A DNA stretch of 64,000 bases from Bombyx mori (Eukaryota > Arthropoda > Insecta > Lepidoptera > Bombycidae), in the NCBI RefSeq assembly GCF_030269925.1, contig NC_085130.1, positions 3,732,501 through 3,796,500 on the forward strand, read 5' to 3'. Below, one piece after another: positions 9,255 to 19,969 of the stretch; positions within the stretch are counted from its first letter, which is position 1; each line of letters begins with the position of its first letter. A program made the position numbers and the translations under genes. The notes under the pieces are model-generated. The model was given only the letters and a program-made list of their open reading frames with translations, was not told the DNA's origin and ran no database searches.

Positions 9255-9610
9255 TGATCACGCAGGAGCCAGTCACTGTCGACGCCCTAGACACGTCCTT
9301 ACGGATCATCAGATCCAATAACCCTTGCATTAGACGCTTTCAGCTCTAACACTGGGAGCAGGCCTAGGGGCCCCGGTAACCGTACTCGTCTAACTCAACA
9401 AAGAGTTCGACGTGCAACCTTTTTTTTTTTTTTTTTTGATCCGGTAGTAAATTCATTCGCGAAGCAGTTGCCCTTGAGTTGTTAGGTCTCCTTCGGAGGC
9501 GCTCGGGCAGCTGTTAGCAAATCCCGCCCCTCCTGGCTGAGCCTTTGCTCGCCCACCTGTCCTGGCGAAACTGGAAATTCCTCTGGGCCACCAGTATTCC
9601 TTCAATCCTA
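9255..9610 (+). mobile_element. SINE, Bm1-related subfamily, sister of 4048
   Basis: Opens with a decayed Bm1 head (gtcgacgccctagacacgtc), then matches 4048-4380 through cctctgggccaccagtat. A 17-nt T run at 9421-9437 replaces the aacctatacatcagctcgct-to-cgcgattcc part of the sister copy. Confidence 0.65.
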
Positions 9611-10070
9611 AAAAAAATCATCCAATTAATAGATTAGAAAACCGAATTTCGCTTTCCCTTGACCTAAATTTTCGCATTACTATATAGTTCGGGTCGACGG
9701 TTCCAGTTTGATATGCACGCATCGCTAAAACCCATTTGGATCTGTAGATAAAAATGTGGGGGAATAATTTACGATCGCGCCAGCCCTGACTCACTCACAG
9801 AGCACTTCCACAAATGTCTATTAATTTCTCGCACGTGAATGCCTCCGGAATGCGCAAAATACAATTTACGGTGAGTGTTGAAAAGATTTTTCACTCAATC
9901 GACGTCGGATCGATTTTGATTGTTTCTTCTTGATCTAAGCTGTTGGCCCACATTCAACAGAGAATTGTTATGAGAATACAAAAAAAATGTATGTTGTTGA
10001 TATTTAAAAAAAACGAAAAAATTAGACAAAAAACTAAAGTTACAATATGCCTTAAAACAGAAGTTTATTT

Positions 10071-10232
10071 TTTTTACCTAGGCTGAGAGCCTTGAGAAGC
10101 TATATCAGTGTAGCGTAACCTTTACTCGTAGGTGAACTCATGGGGTTGAGCCCCATGAGCTCACCTACCCACCTGACGACGTTGCTAACACGAACCCTAG
10201 CAAGAGCTGTGCTTCGCAGAATCTACCACCGG
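10071..10232 (-). mobile_element. Bm1-type SINE, 5'-truncated, with a palindrome
   Basis: Reversed Bm1 3' end (tttttacctaggctgagagcc) through ctaccaccggat, then abrupt junction to LINE sequence. The box at 10132-10166 is an unusual palindrome: aggtgaactcatggggttga is followed by its inverse, gccccatgagctcacct. Confidence 0.75.
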
Positions 10233-10577
10233 ATAAACAGAAGTGGCAGTGGACAGGACAATATAGCAAGACGCACAGACAAAAGATGGACATTACAGAC
10301 AACTATGTGGAAAGGACCAAGAGGAAAAATAAGAAGAGGGTGCCCTAGAAAAAGGTGGATAGGAGATATAAAAGCGATGACGGGAAGCGATTGGAAAAAG
10401 AAAGTCATGGACAAAGTGGTTTGGAAGAAGCTGAAGGAGGCCTCTACCGATTTTGCGGTAGGCAGCGCCTTGGCTCTGCCCCTGGCATTGCTGAAGTCTA
10501 TGGGTGACGGTAACCACTCACCATCAGGTGGGCCGTATGCTCGTCTGCCTGCAAGGGCAATACAAAAAAAAAAAGAA
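10233..10577 (+). mobile_element. composite LINE debris: RTE-like C-terminus followed by a CR1-like 3' tail
   Basis: 10233-10445 encodes SGQDNIARRTDKRW, RGKIRRGCPRKRWIGDIK and DWKKKVMDKVVWKKLKEA, an RTE-type ORF2 C-terminus. 10455-10577 is a different LINE tail: gcggtaggcagcgccttggc ... ctgcctgcaagggcaatacaaaaaa. That tail recurs at 16907, 20230, 29640, 41540, 46970 and 48170. The join may be a template switch or successive insertion. Confidence 0.65.
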
Positions 10578-10699
10578 GGGGTTCCGATCAACTAACAGAA
10601 GGAAGTAACGATAGGGAGTAAAAGAAAATAAAAGAAATTTTACCCTAGTATATATTAAACCGCATGTAATAACGATATGATTCATCATTTCATCATTAT

Positions 10700-11060
10700 C
10701 CTGCCCTTCTCCCAGTCATCTGGGGTCGGCGCAACATGTTTTCTCCTTCCATACTCTTCTATCATATACTATTTCTTCGCTCACTTATCCCTTAACCATG
10801 TCGTCTTTCACGCAATCCATCCATTTCTTCTTAGGTCTACCTCTTCCTCTATATCCTTCCACATTCATAGTTGACACTCTCTTACCAACATCGTTTTCGT
10901 TTCATCTCATCACATGTCCATACCATCCCAAACGCGCACTTCTCAGCTTCTCTGTCACAGGTGCAACTTTCAGACTTCCTCTAACATATTCATTCCGTAT
11001 TCTATCCATTCTGGTTACTCCACACATCCATCGCAACATTCGCATCTCTGCTGCATGCAA
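10700..11060 (-). mobile_element. RTE-like LINE ORF2 C-terminal region, decayed
   Basis: The minus strand encodes, with frame breaks, [19 protein letters not shown], then [19 protein letters not shown] and GRPKKKWMDCV. This is the familiar ...RM.RWm.G.....lR....w.GHv.R........g.r..gRp..rW region of RTE-type LINEs. Ends near (TTA)n at 11096. Confidence 0.7.
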
Positions 11061-11159
11061 TAACGATATGATTATGTATTGGAAATAAACGGGCTTTATT
11101 ATTATTATTATTAAAAAATTTAAATAGTAGTCTAAATAGTTATTAGACAGTAAAATGTA

Positions 11160-11304
11160 CGCAGCCGTTGCACTGTACTGAGACCTTTTAATTCATGTCT
11201 TAAGGTGGATGGCGGCATTTACTTTTCTGCTGTCAATGGGTCCCGCAAGCACTTAACACCAGGTGGGCCTCGAGCTTGCCCACCTATCTAAGCTTTAAAA
11301 AAAT
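11160..11304 (+). mobile_element. BMC1-type LINE 3' tail, 5'-truncated
   Basis: Starts at cagccgttgcactgtactga and ends cacctatctaagctttaaaaaaa. Strongly diverged. Confidence 0.75.
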
Positions 11305-11709
11305 ACTGATAAGATTTCAAATTTTGATGATTTTTTCCCATAGAAACAAACGTTGTTATATTACTTGACTTCGAAAACCTATAGAATAATTCCATAGAAT
11401 CAGACATAGAAATAGATTCCATAGAATAATCACGTTACTAGATAGGGAGCGATCAAATTACTTCCAGTTAATTCGCAAAGTTTATCTGTTTTTTTTTTAA
11501 ATACTTTTTTTATTTTAACTGTACCACCGACCGCCGAAGCACTCAGCTTTTAACGTCAATTTTAAAAACGACAAGCTTTTAAGTTTTCTTAGCGTTTTAT
11601 GCAAAGTTTTCATGAAAACATCACAGTTTGAGTTTCTTTTTTAATGACTAGATAGTTTTTTTTAGAGACAAGTTAAACCGTCCGAATTCCTAATCTATAT
11701 CTATACTAA

Positions 11710-11918
11710 TCTATACTAATATTATAAAGAGGAAAGATTTGTTTGTTTGTTTGTTTCGAATAGGCTCCGAAACTACTGGACCGATTTGAAAAATTCTTTT
11801 TCCATTAGAAGCCGACATTGTCCCTGATGAACATAGGCTACTTTTTTAATTTTTTTTTTTTTTTTTTGTTTCATGTGTGTTTTAATGTTTCCGAAGCGAA
11901 GCGAGGGCGGGTCGCTAG
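11710..11918 (+). mobile_element. short Helitron (type C)
   Basis: Starts TCTATACTAATATTATAAAG and ends cgagggcgggtcgCTAG followed by T. TC...CTRR ends with A|T flanks and no target duplication are Helitron hallmarks. No coding sequence; an internal run of about 17 T. Longer relatives are at 42757 and 18954. Confidence 0.85.
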
Positions 11919-11959
11919 TTCTACTAATAAGCAGGGGAGCCTAATCGAGACTAATTTAG

Positions 11960-12300
11960 ACGAATTATAATAATAAGAATAACTGGGAATAAATCACGCA
12001 CGATCATGCGACCCCAATTTAGGATTGCCTGTGTTCTGGGTACCACTGTTCTTACTGGTGGTAGGACCTCTTGTGAGTCCGCACGGGTAGGTACCACTAA
12101 CCTGCCTATTTCAGCCGTGAAGCAGTAATGCGTTTCGGTCTGAAGGGCGGGGCAGCCGTTGTAACTATACTTGAGACCTTAGAACTTATATCTCAAGGTG
12201 GGTGGCGCATTTACGATGTGGATGTCCATGGGCTCCAGTAACCACTTAACACCAGGTGGGTTGTGAGCTCGTCCACCCATCTAAGCAATAAAAAAAAAAT
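11960..12300 (+). mobile_element. BMC1-type LINE 3' end, longest tail in the window
   Basis: Includes the upstream part (gaataaatcacgcacgatca ... tgtgttctgggtacc) plus the complete tail, ending aagcaataaaaaaaaa. No ORF2 codons recognised. Confidence 0.85.
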
Positions 12301-12450
12301 CCAAACAAAGAGCCAATAAATCTGTTCATTACACAATGTTTGCCCGATGTCAAAATCGAATCAACGACCACCAGTGCAACACTCAGTTCCGCTAACTATA
12401 GCATCACAGAGTCAGTCTCAATTGAGAGGATATAATAGCTGTAATATACG

Positions 12451-12713
12451 GCCGTCTGGTGTAGTGGTAAGTGAGATGGTCACTAAACAAGAGGGTCGCG
12501 GGTTCGAATCCCGCCAAGGCAGGATATTTGTATGATAAATATAAAATGTCTTTTCCAGGGTTATGGATGTATATGAAATAGATGTACTATGTGTATAATA
12601 AAAATCTTACATTTATTTCCGTTATCTGGTACCTGTAATACAAGTTCTTTACGAACTCAGCACGGGACCAGTTAACGTGGCGTGATTGTTAGTAAATATT
12701 TATTATTATTATT
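12451..12713 (+). mobile_element. BmSE-like tRNA-derived SINE
   Basis: The tRNA-like head has pol III boxes: A box TGGTGTAGTGG (12458-12468) and B box GGTTCGAATCC (12501-12511). A unique body follows, ending in a (TATT)n/(ATT)n tail. A 3' (ATTT)-type tail is the defining trait I recall for BmSE. Not a functional tRNA: the arms do not pair as a cloverleaf. Confidence 0.8.
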
Positions 12714-13084
12714 AAGCTATTGCATAGCTTATATCGCGGGCCTTAAGCGCGGCTTACTGTAATCATGAAATTCCGTAACGAAAAAAACCTTACACCCCTC
12801 ACTCCGCCTACCATGTAGCTCGCGTTCAACACATTCACATGTTGCGCTTGTGTAGTGTTTGTGAATAAGCGCGTGGCGTGACGTCACACTGCATGGCACC
12901 ATGAAAAGTCTGCCCATCTCTCTCTCTCGCGCGGTTTAGCTTATGAGTGCGAAGGGGACAGTTAAGGATTTATTTTTATTAATGTTTAATATAGCGTGGT
13001 CTTGTTTTATTATTGTTTTAATATTAAATTATCATTGTCTAATTATAATTGCATAAGTTGATAAAAAATGCTATGCAATAGCTT
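12714..13084 (+). mobile_element. MITE-like element with 15-bp inverted ends
   Basis: AAGCTATTGCATAGC at 12714-12728 is exactly inverted at 13070-13084. The left end sits in TTAA, which would suit a piggyBac-type target, but the right flank has no TTAA. The left 180 bp recur at 40795-40980. No coding capacity. Confidence 0.55.
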
Positions 13085-13405
13085 TGCCGCGGCAGTTCCC
13101 GAGTACCGCACGTTTGTTTTTATTATTATTATAATAGCTAGAGCAGCAGCTGCCGGTCGCGTACCTATCTCCTCTGACGAATAACCGGATATACTTAGAT
13201 CTTTTGACCTGGAAACTAATAACATTAGACGTAATAGAATGGCCCGTAGCTAAGACCGCATTCCCACGCTGCGGAATCCACTAAACATTCGTTTACTTTG
13301 TAAGAGCATTTCCTGCACCAACATCTCTCGACTTCTCAAACGACCTATTCAGTTACAATTACGGTAAAATAAAAGCAAACGCTAAAACATTTGATTATAA
13401 TGAAA

Positions 13406-13698
13406 TCTATCTATATATATAAACATGAAATGCTGTTCGTTAGTCTCGCTAAAACTCGCGAACGGCTGGACCGATTTGGCTAATTTTGGTCTTGAATTAT
13501 TTGTGGAATTCCTGAGAAGGTTTAAAAGGTAGATAAATATGAAAATGCTCGGATTTAAATAAAAATAACAATTTTGTTTTTCCTTTGTTGCCCCCCCCCC
13601 CCCCCTCATCGGACGGATTCCTTTAAGTTTATTTTATACAAAATTTTAGGTCTTTTGTTTATCGACTCAGGCATTACGAAGTCTGCCGGGTCACCTAG
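13406..13698 (+). mobile_element. short Helitron (type D)
   Basis: Starts TCTATCTATATATATAAACA and ends aagtctgccgggtcacCTAG|T. Contains a 17-C run at 13593-13609. The block ctcgcgaacggctggaccga is shared widely among lepidopteran Helitrons. Confidence 0.8.
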
Positions 13699-13895
13699 TA
13701 CTAATATATAAATCTACAGTGGTTTTCACGGATGTTCCGTTATAACTACTGAACCATGCATCCGATTGACTTGAAACTTGGCTTGTACTTAATGGATGGA
13801 CTAATATTTATATGAGTGTTGGACTCCCTAATAATAATGACAATAAATCATAATGTTAATTTTAAATACCTAGCGAAGCGGGCGAGTACGGCTAG
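13699..13895 (+). mobile_element. short Helitron (type B), joined to the preceding Helitron
   Basis: Begins at the T right after the CTAG of the previous element and lacks only the first four family bases. Ends gggcgagtacggCTAG|T. Internally it carries aataataatgacaataaatc instead of the GC-rich segment kept at 33396, as does 52792. Confidence 0.85.
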
Positions 13896-14103
13896 TTACT
13901 TATAATGTTTAATTGACGGACCAGTTGATCGTGACCACAAAAAAACCTGTAAAACACCCGGAAGATTGAAAATAACAGAATGAGATGAAAAAAATACCAC
14001 GAAAAACTAAGCCACGTTTTACTTATGTCTATGGTTGGCGAATACCGAAATAAATGACTAAAATATTTACTTATTTTATGACGAAACTCTCCAAGTCTCC
14101 TGT

Positions 14104-14258
14104 AGTCATCGTGGCCTAAAGAATAAGACGCCCGGTGCGTTCATATCGGCGACCGTGTCCGTCTGTGCAGACACCAATTTTTCTAATGAAATACGTATGT
14201 ACGTACTTAACAAAATTCACGAATTATTTCCTCGGAAGGAATAACATCGTGTAATAAA
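14104..14258 (+). mobile_element. tRNA-derived SINE head, BMC1 tail missing
   Basis: Matches the head of the SINE at 30893 (tggcctaaagaataagacgcc ... aataacatcgtgtaata) but the B box has decayed and the BMC1 tail is absent; an R5 repeat follows at once. Confidence 0.75.
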
Positions 14259-14263
14259 AAAAA

Positions 14264-14632
14264 GATGTGTGGTGTTGTGGGACACCGGATAGGAACGAAG
14301 TTCCGTATTATAAAAATATTAATGTTAAGTTCTATTCGAGGTATAAAGAAAATAAAACTGGAGGTTTCGCAACAACCCACGGTCATTCGGTAACGTGCGA
14401 ACTTATTGTGGTACACTTCATTCACGGTTGTTTGCATAAGAGCTGTTAGTGTATTGCGCAAACGAACGCTCTGAAATCATGGTCAATGAATGATAAAAAA
14501 AAAATATTTTTTGGTATGTTATTACAAAGTTAAGTCGTACACTGTGTGCATTATTAATAAAAATCTTACGTTACGGACGTTTTTTCCCGGTTAGGTAACC
14601 CCTTCGCATCATCCCATAAGGAACTTCGTTCC
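14264..14632 (+). repeat. R5 repeat, full copy
   Basis: gatgtgtggtgttgtgggac to cataaggaacttcgttcc, 369 bp. The 85-residue frame within it on the minus strand is shared with the copy at 22457 only because the DNA is; I see no domain. Confidence 0.75.
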
Positions 14633-15029
14633 AAAATAAATCCGCGAAAATTATAATTTGCGTAACAATAACTGAATGGAGTGAGTAACTACATATATAT
14701 TATCAAACGCATTTTATAATATCGTAATATAAAAGCGCAGAAGCTTTAATCGCGCTAAGAGCGTCATTTTAATCAACTTCAGTGCTTCGACCAAGCCCGA
14801 CAGCTCGCCACAGTCATTTCAGTTTTAAAATACAACATTCCTAATACAGAATTTAATAAAATTCAACTAGATCATTTTATTATGGTAAAACTTCGCTCCT
14901 GAGCAGGGTTCCGCCGCGGCTAATGAATTATGAAATGATATCGTATGAGCGAATACCTTAACAGAGTAACAAGTTTGAAAATGCATGAGATAAAGGGGAG
15001 CGATTCCGAAGCTTGGTGTGAAAATTATG

Positions 15030-15235
15030 ATGGCTAAAAGCAGGAATAGCCTTCTTAATAGGTATTTTTAATACGAATAGAACTTAAAATTAATATTTTT
15101 ATAATAAGGAACTTCGTTCCTATCCGGTGTCCCACGACACCACACATCTTTTTTTAACACATAATGACGGTAGGCATAACAGGTAACACTTTTGTTGAGC
15201 TACAAGTGAATTAATTAGCTCTTTAAAACTAGGTT
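15030..15235 (-). repeat. R5 repeat end with the same flank as 8293
   Basis: Reversed: aggaacttcgttcctatccg, then ccacacatctttttttaaca, continuing into tgagctacaagtgaattaat and gctctttaaaactaggttcg. The far end of R5 is missing. Confidence 0.65.
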
Positions 15236-15321
15236 CGGATTCAGCGTCGGATATTCGAAGCCTATGCGCTGATAAAGAGAGTGATTATTTTCCAGAAACG
15301 CCAATGGTTTCCCTAGAGTCG

Positions 15322-15509
15322 GTTTTTTTCTACCTATGCTGATAGCCTTGAGAGGCTATTTCAGTTTCACCCTAACGTGTAGGTGAGCTCACAGGGCTCA
15401 ATCCGGAGTATTGCTAACACTGGCCCTAGCAAGAGCAGTGCTTCGCAGAATCTACCACCGGATCGGAAACGCGACCCGCTGATATGATCCGATGAGAAAC
15501 TCAGTGGGC
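15322..15509 (-). mobile_element. Bm1-type SINE, 5'-truncated
   Basis: From ttttttctacctatgctgat to gagaaactcagtgggc. Confidence 0.8.
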
Positions 15510-15959
15510 ATAATGACTTTAAGCGAAATAAATTTGTACCTGAGCCGCTTTCAACGGATTTTGGACTTTCGGCTTCAGGATCAAATGTAATTTTCGGTTG
15601 TAATTAACAAGAAAGAGACGCAGATATGGGGCTTTCTTTTCGTGTCCTACCACCACGCCATAAGTAGTGCAATGAGGAACTACTATAGATGATACCGTCT
15701 CCTTCATTCGATACCGCAGCAAATGCCGTTTACTTAGATCATTTATCTATACTACAATGTGTTACCACATATCGTCTCTTCCCCAAACCCCAGAACAGTG
15801 GAATCAACTCTCTTCTTTAGCATATTCATTGGATGCGGTAGGTGGTTGTATCGTAATGCTTAGATAATTAATCAAACGAAAATTTAATTTCAAATTTTAA
15901 TAATAGTTCTAACGATGTATGAGTGACCAGCTTGATAAACTCTTCAGTGTGAACTATTT

Positions 15960-16191
15960 TTTATATTGTCATACAGGCACGAGTAGCGCCATCTGTTGTC
16001 AAATAGCGAAAACAGATATCAAAACAACTAGAGCTAAGAGAAATGTTCTAGAAAAATTAAGATATGTCCCAAGCACCTAGAGCGAAGCGAAAGAAATAAA
16101 TTGTGATATTGTTGAACTAGACTTTTAAATGTCTTGTAATTCTTAATTCGGAGAGATTTATTATTTATTCCAAGACTGAGCGCGTAACAAT
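15960..16191 (+). mobile_element. diverged LTR of the solo-LTR family
   Basis: Resembles the LTR at 23077 in outline: gcgccatctgttgtcaaata, gagcgaagcgaaagaa and a tttattcca...gcgcgtaaca end. The TATA region is lost. An old copy. Confidence 0.5.
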
Positions 16192-16237
16192 TTTAATTCG
16201 GTTTTGTAACGTAGCGACAAAAGTCGTCGGACAGCCT

Positions 16238-16482
16238 TTTTTTATTACTTATATGTTTGGACGGTTTCACAGCCCACCTGGAGTTAAGTAGTTACTAGAG
16301 CCCATAGACATCTACAACGTAAATGTCGCCACCCACCTTGAAATATGACTTCTAAGGTCTCATTATAGTTACAACGGCTGCCCCACCCTATAAGCCGAAA
16401 CGCATTACTACTTCACGGCAGAAATAGGCGGGGTGGTCGTACCTACCCGTGCGGACTCACAAGAGGTCCTACCACCAGTAAT
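16238..16482 (-). mobile_element. BMC1-type LINE 3' tail
   Basis: Complete reversed tail from tttttttattacttatatg to gtcctaccaccag. Confidence 0.8.
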
Positions 16483-16906
16483 CATTCGAAATTCCTCCAT
16501 AGCTGAACCGATGATGGGTACAGAATTCTTCATTTGCGAAAACGTGCGGACATACTACAACCGTTTTTACATACGAAGTCGAAAGAGCACAACTGTTTTC
16601 CAGTAAAAATAGTCCGGACTTATTTTACTACGTTATATTTCTAGTCTTGCGAACGCACCGCGCTTGTAGTGCAGGAGTGTGACATTGAATATTTATGATG
16701 CGTTCCGCAGAGTTTTTCGTCAAAGCGCTTTTTTTTACGTAATTTGCGAGGTGTGTGGCTTTTGGAAACGTCAGTCTGTGTAGTGCTATACGGCGTGGTA
16801 ATGCTTTGACGTTTTAGTGATAGAATTACGTGTGACTGTTCTAGACAGTAGACATATATCTTCATCCGTCCTGAGTCGCATTTCGCATATCTGAGAGTCG
16901 TGACCA

Positions 16907-17160
16907 TCTTTTTTTTTTTTTTTATTGGCCTTGTAGGCAGACGAGCCTACGGCCCACCTGATGGTGAGTGGTTACCGTCGCCCATGGACTTCAGCAATGC
17001 CAAGGGCAGAGCCAAGCCGCTGCCTACCCATCTCCTCCCATTATCCTTCTCTGGGTGATGTTTCGCCATCTTCCTCTGTTCTCGGCGGTATATATGGCAC
17101 CGTAGACTGTGGTATCCAGAGTGGTGCGGATTTGGTCGGACCAGCGCGTTGGATTGCGTT
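16907..17160 (-). mobile_element. CR1-like LINE 3' tail joined to RTE-like ORF2 debris
   Basis: 16907-17033 is the reversed tail (ttattggccttgtaggcaga ... ccaagccgctgcctac). 17040-17160 reads on the minus strand IQRNPTRWSDQIRT, LDTTVYGAIYTA and NRGRWRNI, an RTE-type RW.DQI...........A.dR..W C-terminus. The RTE-then-CR1-tail order matches 10233-10577, read on the other strand. Confidence 0.65.
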
Positions 17161-17479
17161 GAATCATATAATTATAAGTTTGGTAATAATTATTTAAGTT
17201 CAATAAGAAAAAATATAAATCATTTATTACAGAAATCAATTCATAGTTGTGCATAGAATTATTGAAATTATGTTAAAACAATCATAAAATAAACATAAAA
17301 AATAATCGAAAATTATGAAGACACAAAATAAAGTGTCATACTCTAAATTTATTCTTGAATAATGTAGTAAGTATGTTTACTATAAAAGCTGTGTGTCTCA
17401 ATCATAAGGATTGAAATCGAAGTTCTTCAAAGAAACATCGTCATTTATCGCCTAGAACTCTTTGTGCAAGCAACTGAAA

Positions 17480-17670
17480 TAGAAATATCTAATAATTGCA
17501 ATACGGTATTGTGTCGAGTAGCCATCACAGAACACAAGATATTTGACAGATGCCTGAATCTCGCTTACAATATTTTCAAGATAAGCTTACATATATACAA
17601 GTTCCAAACAACAACATTCGGACCGTCAGTCTACCGAGCAATATCACCCGCTCGGTGGAAGATTTGACCA
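17480..17670 (+). repeat. dispersed repeat, one of two copies
   Basis: The stretch gaacacaagatatttgacag ... cgctcggtggaa has a close copy at 51288-51434. Family unknown to me; possibly the body of a LINE, since both copies stay nearly open in one frame. Confidence 0.6.
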
Positions 17671-17683
17671 TGGATGGGTTCCA

Positions 17684-17850
17684 GAAGCGTGGGGCGTCCT
17701 CCAACCAGGTGGACCGACGACTTAGTGCGCACGGCGGGAAGTCGTTGGACGCGGAAGGCGGAGGACCGCATTCTGTGATAGGCATTGGGAAAGGCCTATG
17801 TCCAGCAGTGAGCAGATAAAGGCTGATGATGATAATGATGATGATGATTG
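17684..17850 (+). mobile_element. RTE-like LINE 3' end with (GAT)n tail
   Basis: gggcgtcctccaaccaggtg ... aaaggcctatgtccagcagt, then gctgatgatgataatgatga. A GAT/ATG tail after 'ggcctatgtccagcagtgg' is typical of this LINE family; compare 54640. Confidence 0.75.
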
Positions 17851-18056
17851 TGAAAGATTTTCCCTTTGTCGTAAACCTACAGTATATTTAATTATTCTTT
17901 TTTTAATTAGAACAACAATTTGTTACCCAGCACGCAGTTCTCCGAATATATTCCATGATGGTTGTGGCGATCCGTAGCTATTGCTAGAAGCTACTTAAGC
18001 TATCATTTATACCTTAAAAATGTTTTGGTTCAACTGTTCGTTTGTAAGTAGACTGA

Positions 18057-18232
18057 TTTTTTTATAGCTTAGATGGGTGAGCGAGCTCACGGCCCGCTTG
18101 GTATTAAGTGATAACCAGAAACCTAGACATCTACATCTACAATGTAAATGCCACCACCCATCTCGAGACAGAAATGAAACAGGCAGGGTGATGGTACCTA
18201 CCCGTGAGGATTCACAAGAGGTCCTACCACCA
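18057..18232 (-). mobile_element. BMC1-type LINE 3' tail with internal deletion
   Basis: Reversed tail from tttttttatagcttagatgg; about 65 bp between the gagac box and the ggcagggtg box are missing. Confidence 0.75.
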
Positions 18233-18528
18233 GTAATAAATAATATAATAAAATAATAATAAATAAATAATTGCCAGATGTATCACTGTTGACTTTGATT
18301 ACATTAATCTTTAAGAGGCTAGCTCCTGTTCTATACTGCAGTGGCTCCAATGAGCGTTGCTATATGTTCACTGCCGCGCGAATAAAAATTCAAACTATGT
18401 ATTATTCATTACTGTCTGTAAGAAGAGAATTCTGTGGGCGTTGATGTCATCGCTCCAGACTTACTTCTGATTTGACGCAGAATTAAATTATGAAGGAATC
18501 ATTGGATTGTACACAACAATGTACCATA

Positions 18529-18953
18529 CTAGCTGACCCGGCAAACGTTGTTTTGCTGTATACATTATTTCTAGGATTTTTTTTGGGTGGACCACCCTTA
18601 ACATTAGGGGTATGCAAAATTTTACTGGTGGTAGGACCTCTTGGGAGTCCGCACGGGTAGGTACCACCACCCCGCCCCGCGGTGGGGTAGCCGTTGTAAC
18701 TATACTGAGATCTTAGAACTTATATCTCAAGGTGGGTGGCGCATTTACGTTGAAGATGTCTATGGGCTCCAGTAACCACTTAACACCAGGTGGGCTGTGA
18801 GCTGGTCCATTCAACTAAGCAATAAAAAAAAAAATATGTTGACCGATTCTCAAACCTACCCGAGATGCACAAAAAACATTCCTGAGAATCGATTGAGCCA
18901 TTTTGGAGGAGTTTGGTAATAAGCGCCGCGAAACGAGAATTTTATATACTAGA
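18529..18953 (-). mobile_element. short Helitron (type E) carrying a nested BMC1 tail
   Basis: Reversed ends: CTAGCTGACCCGGCAAACGT at 18529 and gaattttatatactAGA at 18953. The Helitron is split by the BMC1 tail at 18622-18834, which makes it older than that insertion. Confidence 0.8.
18622..18834 (+). mobile_element. BMC1-type LINE 3' tail nested in a Helitron
   Basis: actggtggtaggacctcttg to caactaagcaataaaaaaaa, with about 40 bp missing around the gcctatttctgccgtgaagc box. Confidence 0.85.
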
Positions 18954-19304
18954 CTAGTTTTTGCCCGCAACTTCGTCCGCCTGGAATAGTTACTTTGGCA
19001 TAACGCTAAATTTAACTTGCTTCTTCATTTACATACTTAACTTAACTTAAATTTAAACTTAAACTTTAACCGTTTCCGCAGCGCACGCAGTGGAAGTTCT
19101 CAAAAGGGATTAAAACCCTGATTTTGAAACATTATTTATTGGTGCTCCGCTTGCATCGGTCTTAGCGTGATGTTATATAGCCTATAGCCTTCCTCGATAA
19201 ATGGGCTATCTAACACTAAAAGAATATTTTTCAAATCGGACCAGTAGTTCCTGAGATTAGCGCGTTCAAACAAACAAACTCTTCAACTTTATGATATTAG
19301 TATA
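18954..19304 (-). mobile_element. Helitron (type C relative), adjacent to the type E copy
   Basis: Starts CTAGTTTTTGCCCGCAACTT exactly at the 5' terminus of its neighbour and ends tttatgatattagtata. Contains ttttcaaatcggaccagtag and gcgttcaaacaaacaaac, both common Helitron blocks. Confidence 0.8.
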
Positions 19305-19358
19305 AACAAAAATTATAGATTATTATTATGCGACAATTATGTATAATAATATGTAAAA

Positions 19359-19670
19359 CTAGCTGTGCCCGCGACTTCGTCGTTCGCATTCATTTCACGC
19401 AGAACGAACTAGTAATATCTTGAGGTCTGCAAATCGCTTAGATGGGTGTACGAGCTCACAGCCCGCCTGGTGTGAAGTGGTTACTGGAGCCCATAGACAT
19501 CTACGACGTAAATGCGCCACCCACCTTGAGATATAAGTTCTAAGGTCTCAAGTGTAGTTACAACAGCTGCCCCACCCTTCAGACCGAAACGCATTACTGT
19601 TTCACGGCAGAAATAGACAGGATGGTGGTACCTACCCGCGCGGACTCACAAGAGATCCTACCACCAGTGT
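19359..19670 (-). mobile_element. Helitron 3' fragment followed by a BMC1-type tail
   Basis: 19359-19430 is a reversed Helitron 3' end (CTAGCTGTGCCCGCGACTTC). 19432-19670 is a reversed BMC1 tail from atcgcttagatgggtg to cctaccaccagt. Confidence 0.75.
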
Positions 19671-19969
19671 AAGCTTCGTAACAACCCATCGAATATAGTT
19701 TATATATGTTTATATTTTTGTATCAAGAGATATGTGTCATCGCAAAAACGTTTAGCATGTCTTCAAAAATGTCTTTTTTACGTTTTCCGTTTGCAATTTA
19801 CTCTGTGCCTGCTACGGGGTTTCAATAAATATTCGATGTGAAAGCAAAAACGCATAATTCCGCCGTAAGCTGATAAAGCTAGGCCTGGTTCGTTTGTTAC
19901 CGAGTATTCGCACACTCTCAATTTAGAGTTGCCCACCATATATTGACATTCTTATCTAAGTACCCTTGA

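Noticed and set aside
12451..12520. Possible tRNA gene
   Set aside because: A and B boxes are present but the acceptor and anticodon arms do not pair; it is the head of a SINE. The B box at 30951 likewise belongs to a SINE.
14207..14461. Protein-like similarity between frames at 14207-14461 and 22628-22840
   Set aside because: The DNA is the same R5 repeat; translation similarity adds nothing, and there is no excess of silent changes that I can see.
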